Shown: in pieces, positions 1-7,348 of the stretch
Position numbering within the stretch: the stretch's first letter is position 1
Layout of the letters: each line of letters starts with the position of its first letter
DNA from: Oscillospiraceae bacterium
GTDB lineage: Bacteria; Bacillota; Clostridia; Oscillospirales; JAKOTC01
Direction: 5' to 3'
Assembly (NCBI GenBank): GCA_035353335.1
Contig: DAOPZJ010000075.1
Span: 1-9,265, forward strand
DNA length: 9,265 bases
The notes under the pieces: model-generated
Database searches by the model: none
What the model saw: only the letters and a program-made list of their open reading frames with translations
Told to the model about the DNA's origin: nothing
Program-made: the position numbers and the translations under genes

Positions 1-2
1 TC

Positions 3-62
3 GGCAATCTCTGCGACCGGATTATAAGATTATCAGACGGGCGGGTTGTGAACGCGGGGTGA
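3..62 (+). CDS. 3' end of a gene, probably an ABC transporter ATPase subunit (partial)
   Basis: An open frame enters from the left edge and stops at TGA 60-62. Its last 19 residues include CDRIIRLSDGRVV. That matches the usual C-terminus of MacB/LolD-type export ABC ATPases, where a 'xADRVIRLxDGRIV' strand follows the H-loop region. No Walker or signature motif lies inside the window, so the assignment rests on this tail alone. The gene is followed 25 bp later by a strong terminator, which fits a real gene end. It converges on the metallo-hydrolase gene. The family call is inference from a short piece. Confidence 0.5.
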   Translation, partial: GNLCDRIIRLSDGRVVNAG

Positions 63-82
63 AGATAGAGTTATTCCAAACT

Positions 83-114
83 AAAAACGAGCGGGTGAAC
101 CGCTCGCTTTTTTT
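83..114. terminator. Bidirectional intrinsic terminator between convergent genes
   Basis: A perfect 7-bp stem, CGAGCGG (88-94) with CCGCTCG (100-106), closes a 5-nt loop. Seven T residues (108-114) follow on the plus strand. Five A residues (83-87) precede it and act as the U-tract for leftward transcription. It therefore can stop both the partial gene ending at 62 and the leftward gene ending at 130. Confidence 0.85.
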
Positions 115-129
115 GGCGTTTTTCGGAGT

Positions 130-1722
130 TTATTTCTCCCACTTATCCGTCAACGCGTTGATCTGGTCGGCGAATTTGGCCAAATCTTTGTTTGACATAC
201 CCTTTTTTGCATTAATTAAAGCCGCAAGGCGTTTTCCTGCGCTGACAAGGCGGTCAAACACGGTAGAAACGGCAGCGGCGGGCTGCTTCTTATCAATTGA
301 CACCGGTTGGGCGAGATAAAGATACCGTTCGGACAGAAGGTCAAAGGTTGTACCGCTGTAAGGGGTGTCCGCATCAAGTCCCAGTGAGCGCAGCTTGTCC
401 CTGTATTCTTCGCAAACGGTGTTATCGCCGTGGTTGACAAAGACCTTTTTCGGCGCGGGGTTATATTGTGTGATCCACTTCAGCAGTTCGTTTTCATCCG
501 CATGTCCGCTGATGCCGGGCAGATTGACGATATCGGCTTTCACGGCGATCTCCTCGCCGAAGAGCTTTACGTTTTTTTCGCCGTCGAGCAAAATCCGCCC
601 AAGCGTTCCGACAGCCTGATATCCGACAAAGACGATGCTGCATTCTTTTCGCCAGAGATTGTGTTTCAAATGATGCCGGATCCGGCCCGCTTCGCACATC
701 CCACTCGCCGAGATGATGACCTTCGGTTCGGTGTCGGTATTGATCTGCCTGGAGTCATCGCTTGTGACAGTGGTTTGAAGGCCGTCAAACTTGATCGGGT
801 CAATGCCTTTTTGATGCAATTCACGGGTCTCCTCATCAAAATACTGCGGATCGGTATTGGCGAAAATACCGGTTGCCTCGATCGCAAGAGGGCTGTCAAC
901 AATGACTCTGAAGTTCGGATAACGGGTGAGCCCTTCGGATTTGATACGCCGGATGAAATAGAGCATTTCCTGCGTTCTGCCGATGGCGAATGAGGGGATT
1001 ACGACATTGCCGCCCCGTGAGAAGGTGCGGTCGATGATCTCGGCTAACGCCTTTGCATAATCGGGCGGCGGTTCATGGGTTCGGTTGCCGTAAGTGGACT
1101 CGGTGACAACGTAATCCGCCGGAGCGGGGTATTGCGGGTCGTTGACGAGCGGCTGGTTGATGTTACCGATATCGCCGGAGAAGATGATGCTTCTCGACAT
1201 GCCGTTTTCGGTCAACGTCAGCCGGATGCTTGACGACCCGAGCAGATGCCCTGCGTCTGTTAAATTGAACTCGATGCCCTCATAGATATTAACGGTTTCC
1301 CGATAACCGCAGGTCTCGAATAAAGTCAGCGAGCCCTCGGCATCCTCCATGGTATACAGCGGTTCAAACGCTCTGTCGTCGGCACGTTTTGCCTTGCGAT
1401 TGCGCCATTCGGCTTCAAATTCCTGAATGTGCGCACAGTCGCGCAGCATAATCCGGCATAACGCCGCAGTTGCGTCGGAGCAGTAGATTTTACCGCGGAA
1501 TCCGTTTTTATAAAGCAGGGGGATTAATCCCGAATGATCGATATGCGCATGGGTGAGCAGCATAAAATCAAGCGTACCGTCCGCAACCGGTATCTCTTGG
1601 TTCTCAAATTGATTCGGACCTTGTTCCATACCGCAGTCCACCAGGAACCGTTTTCCTGCGGCCTCCAGATAGGTACAACTCCCTGTCACTTCATGATCCG
1701 CACCGATAAACGTGATTTTCAA
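130..1722 (-). CDS. Beta-CASP metallo-beta-lactamase-fold RNA-processing-type hydrolase
   Basis: This 530-residue protein belongs to the YSH1/CPSF73-like group of zinc hydrolases, which cleave RNA in the cytoplasm; the actual substrate here is unknown. Visible metal-binding motifs are HAHIDH at residues 58-63, AGH with H159, SGDIG with D184, GHAD at 406-409 and VNHG with H431. The beta-CASP insert is marked by TEST at 208-211, IGRTQEML near 248 and SGMCEAGR near 340. All expected catalytic positions are intact. Residues from about 470 form an extra C-terminal tail, partly charged. The start is a TTG codon: it gives the family-typical beginning MKITFIGADHEVTGSC and has a perfect ribosome site 6 nt upstream. 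The gene has its own promoter, divergent from the kinase, and ends at a shared terminator. The family is confident; the role (mRNA processing versus a related phosphodiesterase activity) is not. Confidence 0.93.
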   Translation of the reverse strand: MKITFIGADHEVTGSCTYLEAAGKRFLVDCGMEQGPNQFENQEIPVADGTLDFMLLTHAHIDHSGLIPLLYKNGFRGKIYCSDATAALCRIMLRDCAHIQEFEAEWRNRKAKRADDRAFEPLYTMEDAEGSLTLFETCGYRETVNIYEGIEFNLTDAGHLLGSSSIRLTLTENGMSRSIIFSGDIGNINQPLVNDPQYPAPADYVVTESTYGNRTHEPPPDYAKALAEIIDRTFSRGGNVVIPSFAIGRTQEMLYFIRRIKSEGLTRYPNFRVIVDSPLAIEATGIFANTDPQYFDEETRELHQKGIDPIKFDGLQTTVTSDDSRQINTDTEPKVIISASGMCEAGRIRHHLKHNLWRKECSIVFVGYQAVGTLGRILLDGEKNVKLFGEEIAVKADIVNLPGISGHADENELLKWITQYNPAPKKVFVNHGDNTVCEEYRDKLRSLGLDADTPYSGTTFDLLSERYLYLAQPVSIDKKQPAAAVSTVFDRLVSAGKRLAALINAKKGMSNKDLAKFADQINALTDKWEK

Positions 1723-1728
1723 GTCAAC

Positions 1729-1734
1729 ACCTCC
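1729..1734 (-). promoter_or_regulatory. Ribosome binding site fixing a TTG start
   Basis: Read on the minus strand this is GGAGGT, six nucleotides before the TTG at 1722-1720. No ATG or GTG fits both this site and the conserved protein N-terminus, so the TTG is taken as the start. Confidence 0.85.
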
Positions 1735-1752
1735 GCATGGTTATTAAAGTAA

Positions 1753-1781
1753 ATTATACCGCTTTTACCCGCTTATGTAAA
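1753..1781 (-). promoter_or_regulatory. Sigma-A promoter for the metallo-hydrolase gene
   Basis: On the minus strand, TTTACA (1781-1776) is separated by exactly 17 bp from a perfect TATAAT (1758-1753). Transcription would begin near 1746, about 25 nt before the TTG start. Confidence 0.75.
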
Positions 1782-1852
1782 CTATGTCCGGTAATTCGGC
1801 GGCATTATACATCACAATTTTACTATTTTTTTAGATTCGACACAATTTTTGC

Positions 1853-1881
1853 TTGAAATATCTGTCTCTCTGTATTAAAAT
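1853..1881 (+). promoter_or_regulatory. Sigma-A promoter for the kinase/regulator operon
   Basis: TTGAAA (1853-1858) and TAAAAT (1876-1881) each match consensus at five of six positions, with a 17-bp spacer. The predicted start is near 1888, leaving a short leader. The repeats found upstream of the permease promoter are absent here, so the sequence gives no sign that the regulator controls its own operon. Confidence 0.65.
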
Positions 1882-1915
1882 AAGAACAGAAATACAATCG
1901 GAAAGGAGAGAGAAT

Positions 1916-3763
1916 ATGAACAGCGGAGCCGAAAACATTAAAGACCAAACGAACGGCATGGTTAAATTCAAAGATAAGGGTAAGAAAAAAGTTACACTTA
2001 AGGGAAAATTAATTTTCGTAGTCATTTTAATCTGTGTGGTTCAGCTGCTGTTCATGACAGCCGGCTGCATTTTCGTGTTCGGCGGCATCAATGACCGTTC
2101 TAAACGGCATATTGAAAATGCCTTTTTCACCACCGTGGATTTTGTGGATTCCATCGAGGCATATACCGATAAAGTAGCCGCGACTTTAAGCAGCGAAGTC
2201 AATTTTAACTATATTACGCAGGACAGTTTTAAATTGGAACCGTTGAAATCGAACACCGAAATGGATCGAGCATATAATATGCTGCAAATGATTGTGGCCG
2301 ACTCAAAGCTTACTGAAGCCGGCCTGTATTTTCCCGTTGAATATATATCTATCACCTCCGGATTAGGGGTTTCATTTAATGATAATGTCACAGACAGCAA
2401 AGAATTTAATTTATATCAATTGTATATGAACGAATCGAAAAATTTGTTTATAAATTATACCGATGTGTTTACCGGGAGAACCGGTGTTTATTATGTATAT
2501 AAAATACCGGACAGCGGGACGCCGCGGATGGTCTTTTTGTTTTTAAAAGTAGCGGATGACTTTTTCGATGCTGCAATGAGCAATGACCCATCGGGTGTGG
2601 ACGGTGAATTTGTCACACTGCTGACGGGTAACACAGTCTTATTCTCCACTGATACTGAAAACGGCGCCAACGGCGCTCTGTTAAAAGCCTTTTCGCAAAA
2701 CGATGAACACGGGCAAAAGATTATAAATGCAAACGGTGTTCGTTATTTTACTTATGCGGATTATGATAAATCCGGATCTGTTAAAGCGATTTATGCCGCA
2801 CCTGCTTCTTCTTATTATAATGAGATGTACCGATTTTTATCTGTAACGGGCATCTGTCTTGTCCTCGACATCCTGGTTTGGATTTTCTTTGCGAGAAGTT
2901 TGATCATCAAGACGGTCTATGATCCGGTCATGGATCTGGTCTCGCGGCTCGAAAAAATCCAAAATAACGATTATGACGTCATTCAGAAAGAATTCGAGGA
3001 GCGCGAGTGGGATGAAGTGACCCGCGTCTTCAATATGATGGTGCGAAAAATCAAAACCAATATCAACGACTCTTATCAAAAAGACCTTTTGATGAAGAGT
3101 ATGGAACTGAAATTTTTACAGAGCCAGATCAATCCCCACTTTTTATATAACACACTTGATTCGATCGCCTATAAGGCCAATGCCGGCGAAATTGTCGACG
3201 TCAACAGGATCACGGGATACCTTTCAAAGATGTATCGTTTGGTTTTTAACAAGGGAAACGATTTTCTCGGCGTCGGGGATGTTTTGCTCTGCTGCGAGAT
3301 GTATTTGAAAATATGCGAATTCAAATACAGTAATTTTGAATTCCGCATCGAATGCGAAGAAAATATCAAAAACATTGAGATGCTCAATCTGATTGTCCAA
3401 ACGATTGTCGAAAACGCGGTGGTTCACGGCTTCGATTCTTCCCGCAAACGATTTATCATTATCATAAGAGCCTACCGTATGGAGGAGAAACTCGTCTTCG
3501 AGATTATTGACAACGGCAAGGGCATCAATAAAAACCGATTAGAAGTATTTCAACAGCTGCTTGATGACGAAAACTCGCACAGTGAATCCGGCCTTGTAAA
3601 TGCGCAGAAACGGATTCAGCTTTATTACGGCAATCAATACGGAATTAAACTGAAAAGCCGCCAGGGATGCTATACGAAAGTAACGGTAACAATGGCGGCG
3701 GAAAAACCGCAGCCGGTAATTCACCAGCTTGAGGACTTTGAAGTGGAGGAAGAAGATGTTTAA
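1916..3763 (+). CDS. YesM-type membrane sensor histidine kinase
   Basis: A 615-residue kinase of the LytS/YesM class, the kinase half of a two-component system that usually controls carbohydrate uptake in Firmicutes. Order of parts: a lysine-rich cytoplasmic start (1-31), membrane segment 1 (about 32-56), an extracytoplasmic sensor of about 250 residues (57-305) that could be a Cache-like fold, membrane segment 2 (about 306-329), a HAMP-like linker (330-385), the His_kinase core with phosphoacceptor H408 in QINPHFLYN, and the ATPase domain with N500 in the N-box, DNGKGI (532-537) and SGL (558-560). All key residues are present. The start chosen is the ATG at 1916, because AGGAG (1904-1908) lies 7 nt before it; an in-frame ATG/TTG further upstream falls in the promoter. 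The gene overlaps the regulator gene by 8 bp. The ligand cannot be read from the sequence. Confidence 0.93.
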   Translation: MNSGAENIKDQTNGMVKFKDKGKKKVTLKGKLIFVVILICVVQLLFMTAGCIFVFGGINDRSKRHIENAFFTTVDFVDSIEAYTDKVAATLSSEVNFNYITQDSFKLEPLKSNTEMDRAYNMLQMIVADSKLTEAGLYFPVEYISITSGLGVSFNDNVTDSKEFNLYQLYMNESKNLFINYTDVFTGRTGVYYVYKIPDSGTPRMVFLFLKVADDFFDAAMSNDPSGVDGEFVTLLTGNTVLFSTDTENGANGALLKAFSQNDEHGQKIINANGVRYFTYADYDKSGSVKAIYAAPASSYYNEMYRFLSVTGICLVLDILVWIFFARSLIIKTVYDPVMDLVSRLEKIQNNDYDVIQKEFEEREWDEVTRVFNMMVRKIKTNINDSYQKDLLMKSMELKFLQSQINPHFLYNTLDSIAYKANAGEIVDVNRITGYLSKMYRLVFNKGNDFLGVGDVLLCCEMYLKICEFKYSNFEFRIECEENIKNIEMLNLIVQTIVENAVVHGFDSSRKRFIIIIRAYRMEEKLVFEIIDNGKGINKNRLEVFQQLLDDENSHSESGLVNAQKRIQLYYGNQYGIKLKSRQGCYTKVTVTMAAEKPQPVIHQLEDFEVEEEDV

Positions 3764-4970
3764 CATTCTGATTGTAGATGACGATATGAACATCCGCGCG
3801 CACGTTCGCAGTATCTGCAGAAGAGCGGGGGACGGTATCGCGATATATGAGGCTGTCGACTCCCAGGAGGCGTTGACACGGCTTGAAGAACACATCATCC
3901 AACTCTGCATTATGGACTTGCATTTGCCGGATATGCTCGGTACCGATCTGTTGAAAATTGTCAAACAACAGTATGGGGGCATCAAAGTAATCATGCTCTC
4001 GGGGGACAGTTCATTCGGAGCGGTGCGCCAGTCGTTCATGTACGACGCCGATGATTACATTGAAAAACCGGTCGATGAGATGTCCCTGCTTCAAAAGGTT
4101 TATGAGATGCGCAAGAAATATTTTCTCGGCCTCAAAACTATTGAGCTGCCTAAAAAAAGTATCTCCGAATATCTCTCATTTTCCATGAACGAAGACTTTT
4201 CAGCCCTCGGCCGCGACAATGATGACCGATACGATCAGCTCCGGAACCGCTACGACCTCGGTTTCGACTTTTCCGGCGGCGCGATTTGTTCGATTGAGCT
4301 CGGCGGCCTCGATAATGCTGCAAATGCCGAATTTTATTACAGTTACCTCGCGGAACAGATCAAACGGGATTTTCCGAATATTACAATTGTTTTCATGTTT
4401 TTCGGCGGACGGCTTACCGCTGTAATAAACGGCTCGCTGAATGAAGAATTGGTACGTGCCCGGTTTACGGGCATCAAGTCGATTTTCAATGAAAACGGCA
4501 TCTCGGTTTCGGTCTATATCTCAGAGCGTTTTAATGGAAAAGTCGGATTCTTTCCCGCATACCGGACACTTCTCGATATGGTACGCAATAGTGAAATGTA
4601 CGGAAAGAACGAGATTGTCGTCTCCTCCGGCGGTGAATCAAACCGCTCTCAGGTGGCTCTTGTGCAGCGGGCAAAGCGCTATATTCAGGAGATGGTCTAT
4701 GAGAGTTTTTCGTTGGTCAACGTAGCGGAATATCTCGGCATCCACCCAAACTATCTGTCCAAAGTGTTTAAGCAGGCAGAGGGAATTGCTTTCACCGACT
4801 ATGTCTGCGACTGCAAAATGCAGGAGGCAAAAAGGCTGCTGACGGAGACGAATCTTAAAATTTATGCCATCGCCGAAAAACTGCATTATTATGATACCGG
4901 TTATTTTATTCGTATTTTTAAAAAGTATTACGGGGTATCGCCAAATCAGTTTCGGCAGCGTTCGGTGTAA
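3756..4970 (+). CDS. YesN-type response regulator with AraC-family DNA-binding domain
   Basis: This 404-residue protein is the partner of the upstream kinase and a likely transcription activator. The receiver domain (1-120) has acidic residues D8-D10, phosphoacceptor D54 in IMDLHLPD, S82 and K104 in EKP. Residues 125-295 form a middle region of the kind found in YesN proteins, of no clear function. The C-terminal ~100 residues carry two helix-turn-helix units: the first around VAEYLGIHPNYLSKVF, the second around IAEKLHYYDTGYFIRIF, ending with the AraC signature KYYGVSPNQFR. The start is the ATG at 3756, with GGAGG (3745-3749) 6 nt upstream inside the end of the kinase gene, giving translational coupling. 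The probable target is the permease promoter about 240 bp downstream, where direct repeats are found. The family is sure; the target is inference from position. Confidence 0.93.
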   Translation: MFNILIVDDDMNIRAHVRSICRRAGDGIAIYEAVDSQEALTRLEEHIIQLCIMDLHLPDMLGTDLLKIVKQQYGGIKVIMLSGDSSFGAVRQSFMYDADDYIEKPVDEMSLLQKVYEMRKKYFLGLKTIELPKKSISEYLSFSMNEDFSALGRDNDDRYDQLRNRYDLGFDFSGGAICSIELGGLDNAANAEFYYSYLAEQIKRDFPNITIVFMFFGGRLTAVINGSLNEELVRARFTGIKSIFNENGISVSVYISERFNGKVGFFPAYRTLLDMVRNSEMYGKNEIVVSSGGESNRSQVALVQRAKRYIQEMVYESFSLVNVAEYLGIHPNYLSKVFKQAEGIAFTDYVCDCKMQEAKRLLTETNLKIYAIAEKLHYYDTGYFIRIFKKYYGVSPNQFRQRSV

Positions 4971-4972
4971 CG

Positions 4973-4993
4973 GATTGTGCATATTGCACAATC
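4973..4993 (+). other. Perfect hairpin just after the regulator gene, without a U-tract
   Basis: GATTGTGCA (4973-4981) pairs perfectly with TGCACAATC (4985-4993) around a 3-nt loop, 2 bp after the regulator stop codon. The bases that follow are A-rich, so it does not qualify as a standard intrinsic terminator. It may protect the mRNA 3' end, act as a weak terminator, or be a dyad operator. Confidence 0.5.
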
Positions 4994-5037
4994 ATATAAA
5001 AACAACAGAGCCAATAAAAGAGATGTAATTTTAAATA

Positions 5038-5063
5038 TAATTAGTAAAAATGACGACTAATTA
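5038..5063. repeat. Inverted repeat in the permease upstream region
   Basis: TAATTAGT (5038-5045) is the exact reverse complement of ACTAATTA (5056-5063), with a 10-nt gap, so the arm centres are 18 bp apart. The left arm contains the octamer AATTAGTA, which also occurs at 5102-5109 and at 5159-5166 inside the first direct repeat. A protein binding site is plausible; in such AT-rich DNA chance is a real alternative. Confidence 0.4.
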
Positions 5064-5150
5064 AAAATATTACGTCTGAATTTCCTTATGGCGAACAGAT
5101 GAATTAGTAAGAAAAAAACAAATTTACACGAAATTGCCACGAATAAGGCA

Positions 5151-5190
5151 AAATGTTAAATTAGTACCATAAATGTTAAAATAGTATCAT
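5151..5190 (+). promoter_or_regulatory. Two adjacent 20-bp direct repeats, candidate operator for the AraC-type regulator
   Basis: AAATGTTAAATTAGTACCAT (5151-5170) is followed immediately by AAATGTTAAAATAGTATCAT (5171-5190), with 18 of 20 positions identical. The 20-bp period puts both copies on about the same face of the helix. The second copy ends at the first base of the -35 box, giving centres near -64 and -44. AraC-family activators commonly bind directly repeated sites in this position. The link to the neighbouring response regulator is inference from architecture and proximity. Confidence 0.7.
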
Positions 5191-5218
5191 TTAAAAATAT
5201 ACAAACAACGGTTATAAT
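5190..5218 (+). promoter_or_regulatory. Activator-dependent-looking promoter for the permease operon
   Basis: A perfect TATAAT (5213-5218) sits 17 bp after TTTAAA (5190-5195), a poor -35 box matching four of six positions. A weak -35 with an adjoining direct-repeat operator is the usual picture for a promoter needing an activator. The start would be near 5225, leaving a leader of about 66 nt. The leader includes a weak 6-bp hairpin, CTGAAC (5230-5235) with GTTCAG (5249-5254). Confidence 0.65.
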
Positions 5219-5290
5219 GAATTAGAACACTGAACTGGGTATCTGTCTGTTCAGAAATTCCTATATCTATCAAAGGTGGTGCCTTTACTT

Positions 5291-6259
5291 ATGAGCGTTG
5301 CGACACGGACCGAAGTTGAAGAGGTTCGGAGCCCGTTACAAAAAGTGGAACCGAGGCCATGGGGGCTCTCGCCTCAAGATCTGATCGTGTATCTGATGAT
5401 CTTGCCGGCAGTTTTAATGTATGTTATCTTTACATACGTCCCGATGCCCGGAATGTTTACGGCATTCTGCGAATACACATCCGCCGCCGGGTTTAAAGCC
5501 TGGACCGGTATGGAAAATTTGGTCGGGCTGATGCGAATGAGCGATTTCCCGCGGGCGCTCCGCAATAACATTATGTACGCAGCACTCGGCTATGTCATCA
5601 ATTTCCCGGCGCCGATCATTCTGGCACTGATGTTCAATGAAATGCGGGCACAAGGATTCAAGAAGGGCATTCAGACGGTGACGACGGTTCCGCACTTTAT
5701 CAACTGGGTTGTCATCGGCGGCATTTTTAAAATCCTGCTCGACCCGGACTACGGCTGGATTAACAGCTTGGTCGTAAAGCTGGGCGGTCAGTCGGTTTAC
5801 TTCCTGGGCGATCCGAAATGGTTCCCGTTCATGTATGTTCTGCTGTCGCTTTGGAAAAGCGTGGGCTGGGGTACCATTTTATACTTAGCTACAATGGCTT
5901 CAATCGACCATTCGCTGTATGAAGCTGCGGCAATCGACGGAGCAGGCAGATGGCGCCAGACCTGGCACGTGACCCTGCCGGCTCTGAAAGGCATTATCCT
6001 TCTGCAATTAATCATGTCTTTCAGCGGCATTCTCAACCTGTTTGACTCGATGTTTATTTTGGGCAATGCATCGAACCGCGACGTATCGCTCGTTCTGGAC
6101 ACCCTGGTCTACTATACCGCTTTCGGAGGAAGCCAGGACGGAAACTTCGGCCTTTCGTCTGCTATGAGCTTGTTTAAAACTGCATTCGGTGCAATTATGA
6201 CCATCATCGTCAATCAAACCGCTAAAAAGCTGTCTGACGACGGCCGCGGAATCTTTTAA
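5291..6259 (+). CDS. Carbohydrate ABC transporter permease, LplB/UgpA type
   Basis: A 322-residue inner-membrane subunit of an ABC importer for sugars or oligosaccharides, in the LplB (COG4209-like) group associated with polysaccharide breakdown products. After a polar cytoplasmic tail of about 28 residues, about six membrane segments are visible (roughly 31-51, 93-115, 135-150, 178-200, 231-257, 287-307). The EAA loop that docks the ATPase is EAAAIDGAGRWRQTWHVTLP at 211-230, with the conserved G intact. The start is the ATG at 5291, with AAGGTGG (5273-5279) as a somewhat distant ribosome site 11 nt upstream. Two in-frame GTG codons at 5276 and 5279 overlap that site and are unlikely starts. 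It is co-transcribed with the next permease 17 bp downstream. The substrate is unknown. Confidence 0.92.
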   Translation: MSVATRTEVEEVRSPLQKVEPRPWGLSPQDLIVYLMILPAVLMYVIFTYVPMPGMFTAFCEYTSAAGFKAWTGMENLVGLMRMSDFPRALRNNIMYAALGYVINFPAPIILALMFNEMRAQGFKKGIQTVTTVPHFINWVVIGGIFKILLDPDYGWINSLVVKLGGQSVYFLGDPKWFPFMYVLLSLWKSVGWGTILYLATMASIDHSLYEAAAIDGAGRWRQTWHVTLPALKGIILLQLIMSFSGILNLFDSMFILGNASNRDVSLVLDTLVYYTAFGGSQDGNFGLSSAMSLFKTAFGAIMTIIVNQTAKKLSDDGRGIF

Positions 6260-6276
6260 AGAGGAGGCGAGAATAT

Positions 6277-7179
6277 ATGCTGCGTTCAAAAGGCGAAAAA
6301 AGATTCGGCGTTGTAAACAATATCTTGATGGTAATGTTTTCGATCTTTTTCATATTTCCCGTCATTTTTGTCATAAAAACCTCGTTGGATATGTCTACTC
6401 CTTCGATTGACCTCACGATTTTCCCCCGCGAATTCACTACGATGTTTTATCAGATGATCGTGTTGGATTCCTCAGTCTACCGTCCGTTTCTCAACAGTGT
6501 TTACATCACGGTGCTCGGTGCCGCAGGCGCGATGGTATTCAACTGCATGGGCGCTTATGCGCTTTCCAAGCGTGATTTACCCGGCATGATCAACATGGTT
6601 TATTTCTTGATCGTCATTCCGATGTTCATCGGCGGCGGTATGGTAGCCGGCTTCCTGCTGATGAAATCGCTCGGCTGGTTCAATACATACAGAGTTTTGA
6701 TTATCCCAGGAATCATCAGTGCGTTCAATATGGTCGTCATCAGAAACTATTTCTGGGGCTTGCCGAAATCGTTGTTTGAGGCGGCGAAAATCGACGGGGC
6801 CGGTGAATTTACGGTTTTCACGAAAATCATACTCCCGCTGTCGAAGTCGGTTATCTCAGCGACGACACTGTTCACCGCAGTCGGTTATTGGAACCAATAT
6901 ATGCCCTCCATCCTGTATATTACCTCCAAACCCGAGATGAGAACGTTCCCGGTAAAAATCCGCGAGATCTTCTTCGTCAATTTCGGGCCGACGCGTATCA
7001 ATGAATTAAACGAACAATTAAAAGCGATGGGCATACAGAATGCCAGCGCCGGCTCGTTGAATCCAGATGCGCTCGGAGCGGCGATGACCATAGTTTCCTT
7101 CCTTCCGATTCTCATTCTCTATCCGTTCATGCAAAAATACTTTGCTGCAGGCATGCTCAAGGGTTCTATTAAAGGCTGA
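6277..7179 (+). CDS. Carbohydrate ABC transporter permease, LplC/YtcP (UgpE) type
   Basis: A 300-residue second permease that should form a heterodimer with the preceding LplB-like subunit. About six membrane segments are seen (roughly 14-34, 73-95, 105-128, 137-157, 188-206, 268-290). The EAA loop is EAAKIDGAGEFTVFTKIILP at 168-187. A soluble stretch between the last two segments, about 215-265, is typical of the LplC/YtcP group. The ATG has an excellent site, GAGGAGG (6261-6267), 9 nt upstream. A terminator follows within 20 bp of the stop codon, so the operon ends here. No solute-binding protein or ATPase gene is present. The import ATPase may be a shared MsmX-like protein, as is known for related Firmicute systems; that is inference. 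Confidence 0.92.
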   Translation: MLRSKGEKRFGVVNNILMVMFSIFFIFPVIFVIKTSLDMSTPSIDLTIFPREFTTMFYQMIVLDSSVYRPFLNSVYITVLGAAGAMVFNCMGAYALSKRDLPGMINMVYFLIVIPMFIGGGMVAGFLLMKSLGWFNTYRVLIIPGIISAFNMVVIRNYFWGLPKSLFEAAKIDGAGEFTVFTKIILPLSKSVISATTLFTAVGYWNQYMPSILYITSKPEMRTFPVKIREIFFVNFGPTRINELNEQLKAMGIQNASAGSLNPDALGAAMTIVSFLPILILYPFMQKYFAAGMLKGSIKG

Positions 7180-7195
7180 TAAATCATTTCGAATT

Positions 7196-7225
7196 AAAAG
7201 AGGCGGATATTATCCGCCTCTTTTT
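7196..7225 (+). terminator. Strong intrinsic terminator of the permease operon
   Basis: GAGGCGGA (7200-7207) pairs with TCCGCCTC (7213-7220) around a 5-nt loop, followed by TTTTT (7221-7225) and further pyrimidines. Flanking A and T residues extend the stem. It separates the permease operon from the protease gene. Confidence 0.92.
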
Positions 7226-7287
7226 CTTATCATCATTAAGTTTTTTTTATGCTCTTTATAGTTGAAAATATGAAAGTCAAAAATTTC

Positions 7288-7316
7288 TTGCAATCATCAC
7301 AAAACAACTGTATAAT
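7288..7316 (+). promoter_or_regulatory. Sigma-A promoter for the CPBP protease/tadA unit
   Basis: TTGCAA (7288-7293) lies 17 bp before a perfect TATAAT (7311-7316). Transcription should begin near 7322, about 27 nt before the protease start codon. Confidence 0.75.
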
Positions 7317-7348
7317 CACTATAAAAGCGCTCGAACGGAGAAGAAATA

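Noticed and set aside
430..993. 187-codon open frame on the plus strand inside the metallo-hydrolase gene
   Set aside because: It is antisense to a gene with complete zinc-binding motifs, has no ribosome site, and reads like a shadow of the coding strand.
1871..1896. Inverted repeat TGTATT/AATACA over the kinase promoter -10 region as an operator
   Set aside because: Six-base AT-rich arms with a 14-nt gap are expected by chance here; nothing else supports it.
3539..4039. 166-codon minus-strand frame across the kinase/regulator junction
   Set aside because: It overlaps two well-supported genes with intact motifs on the other strand and has no recognisable domain or promoter.
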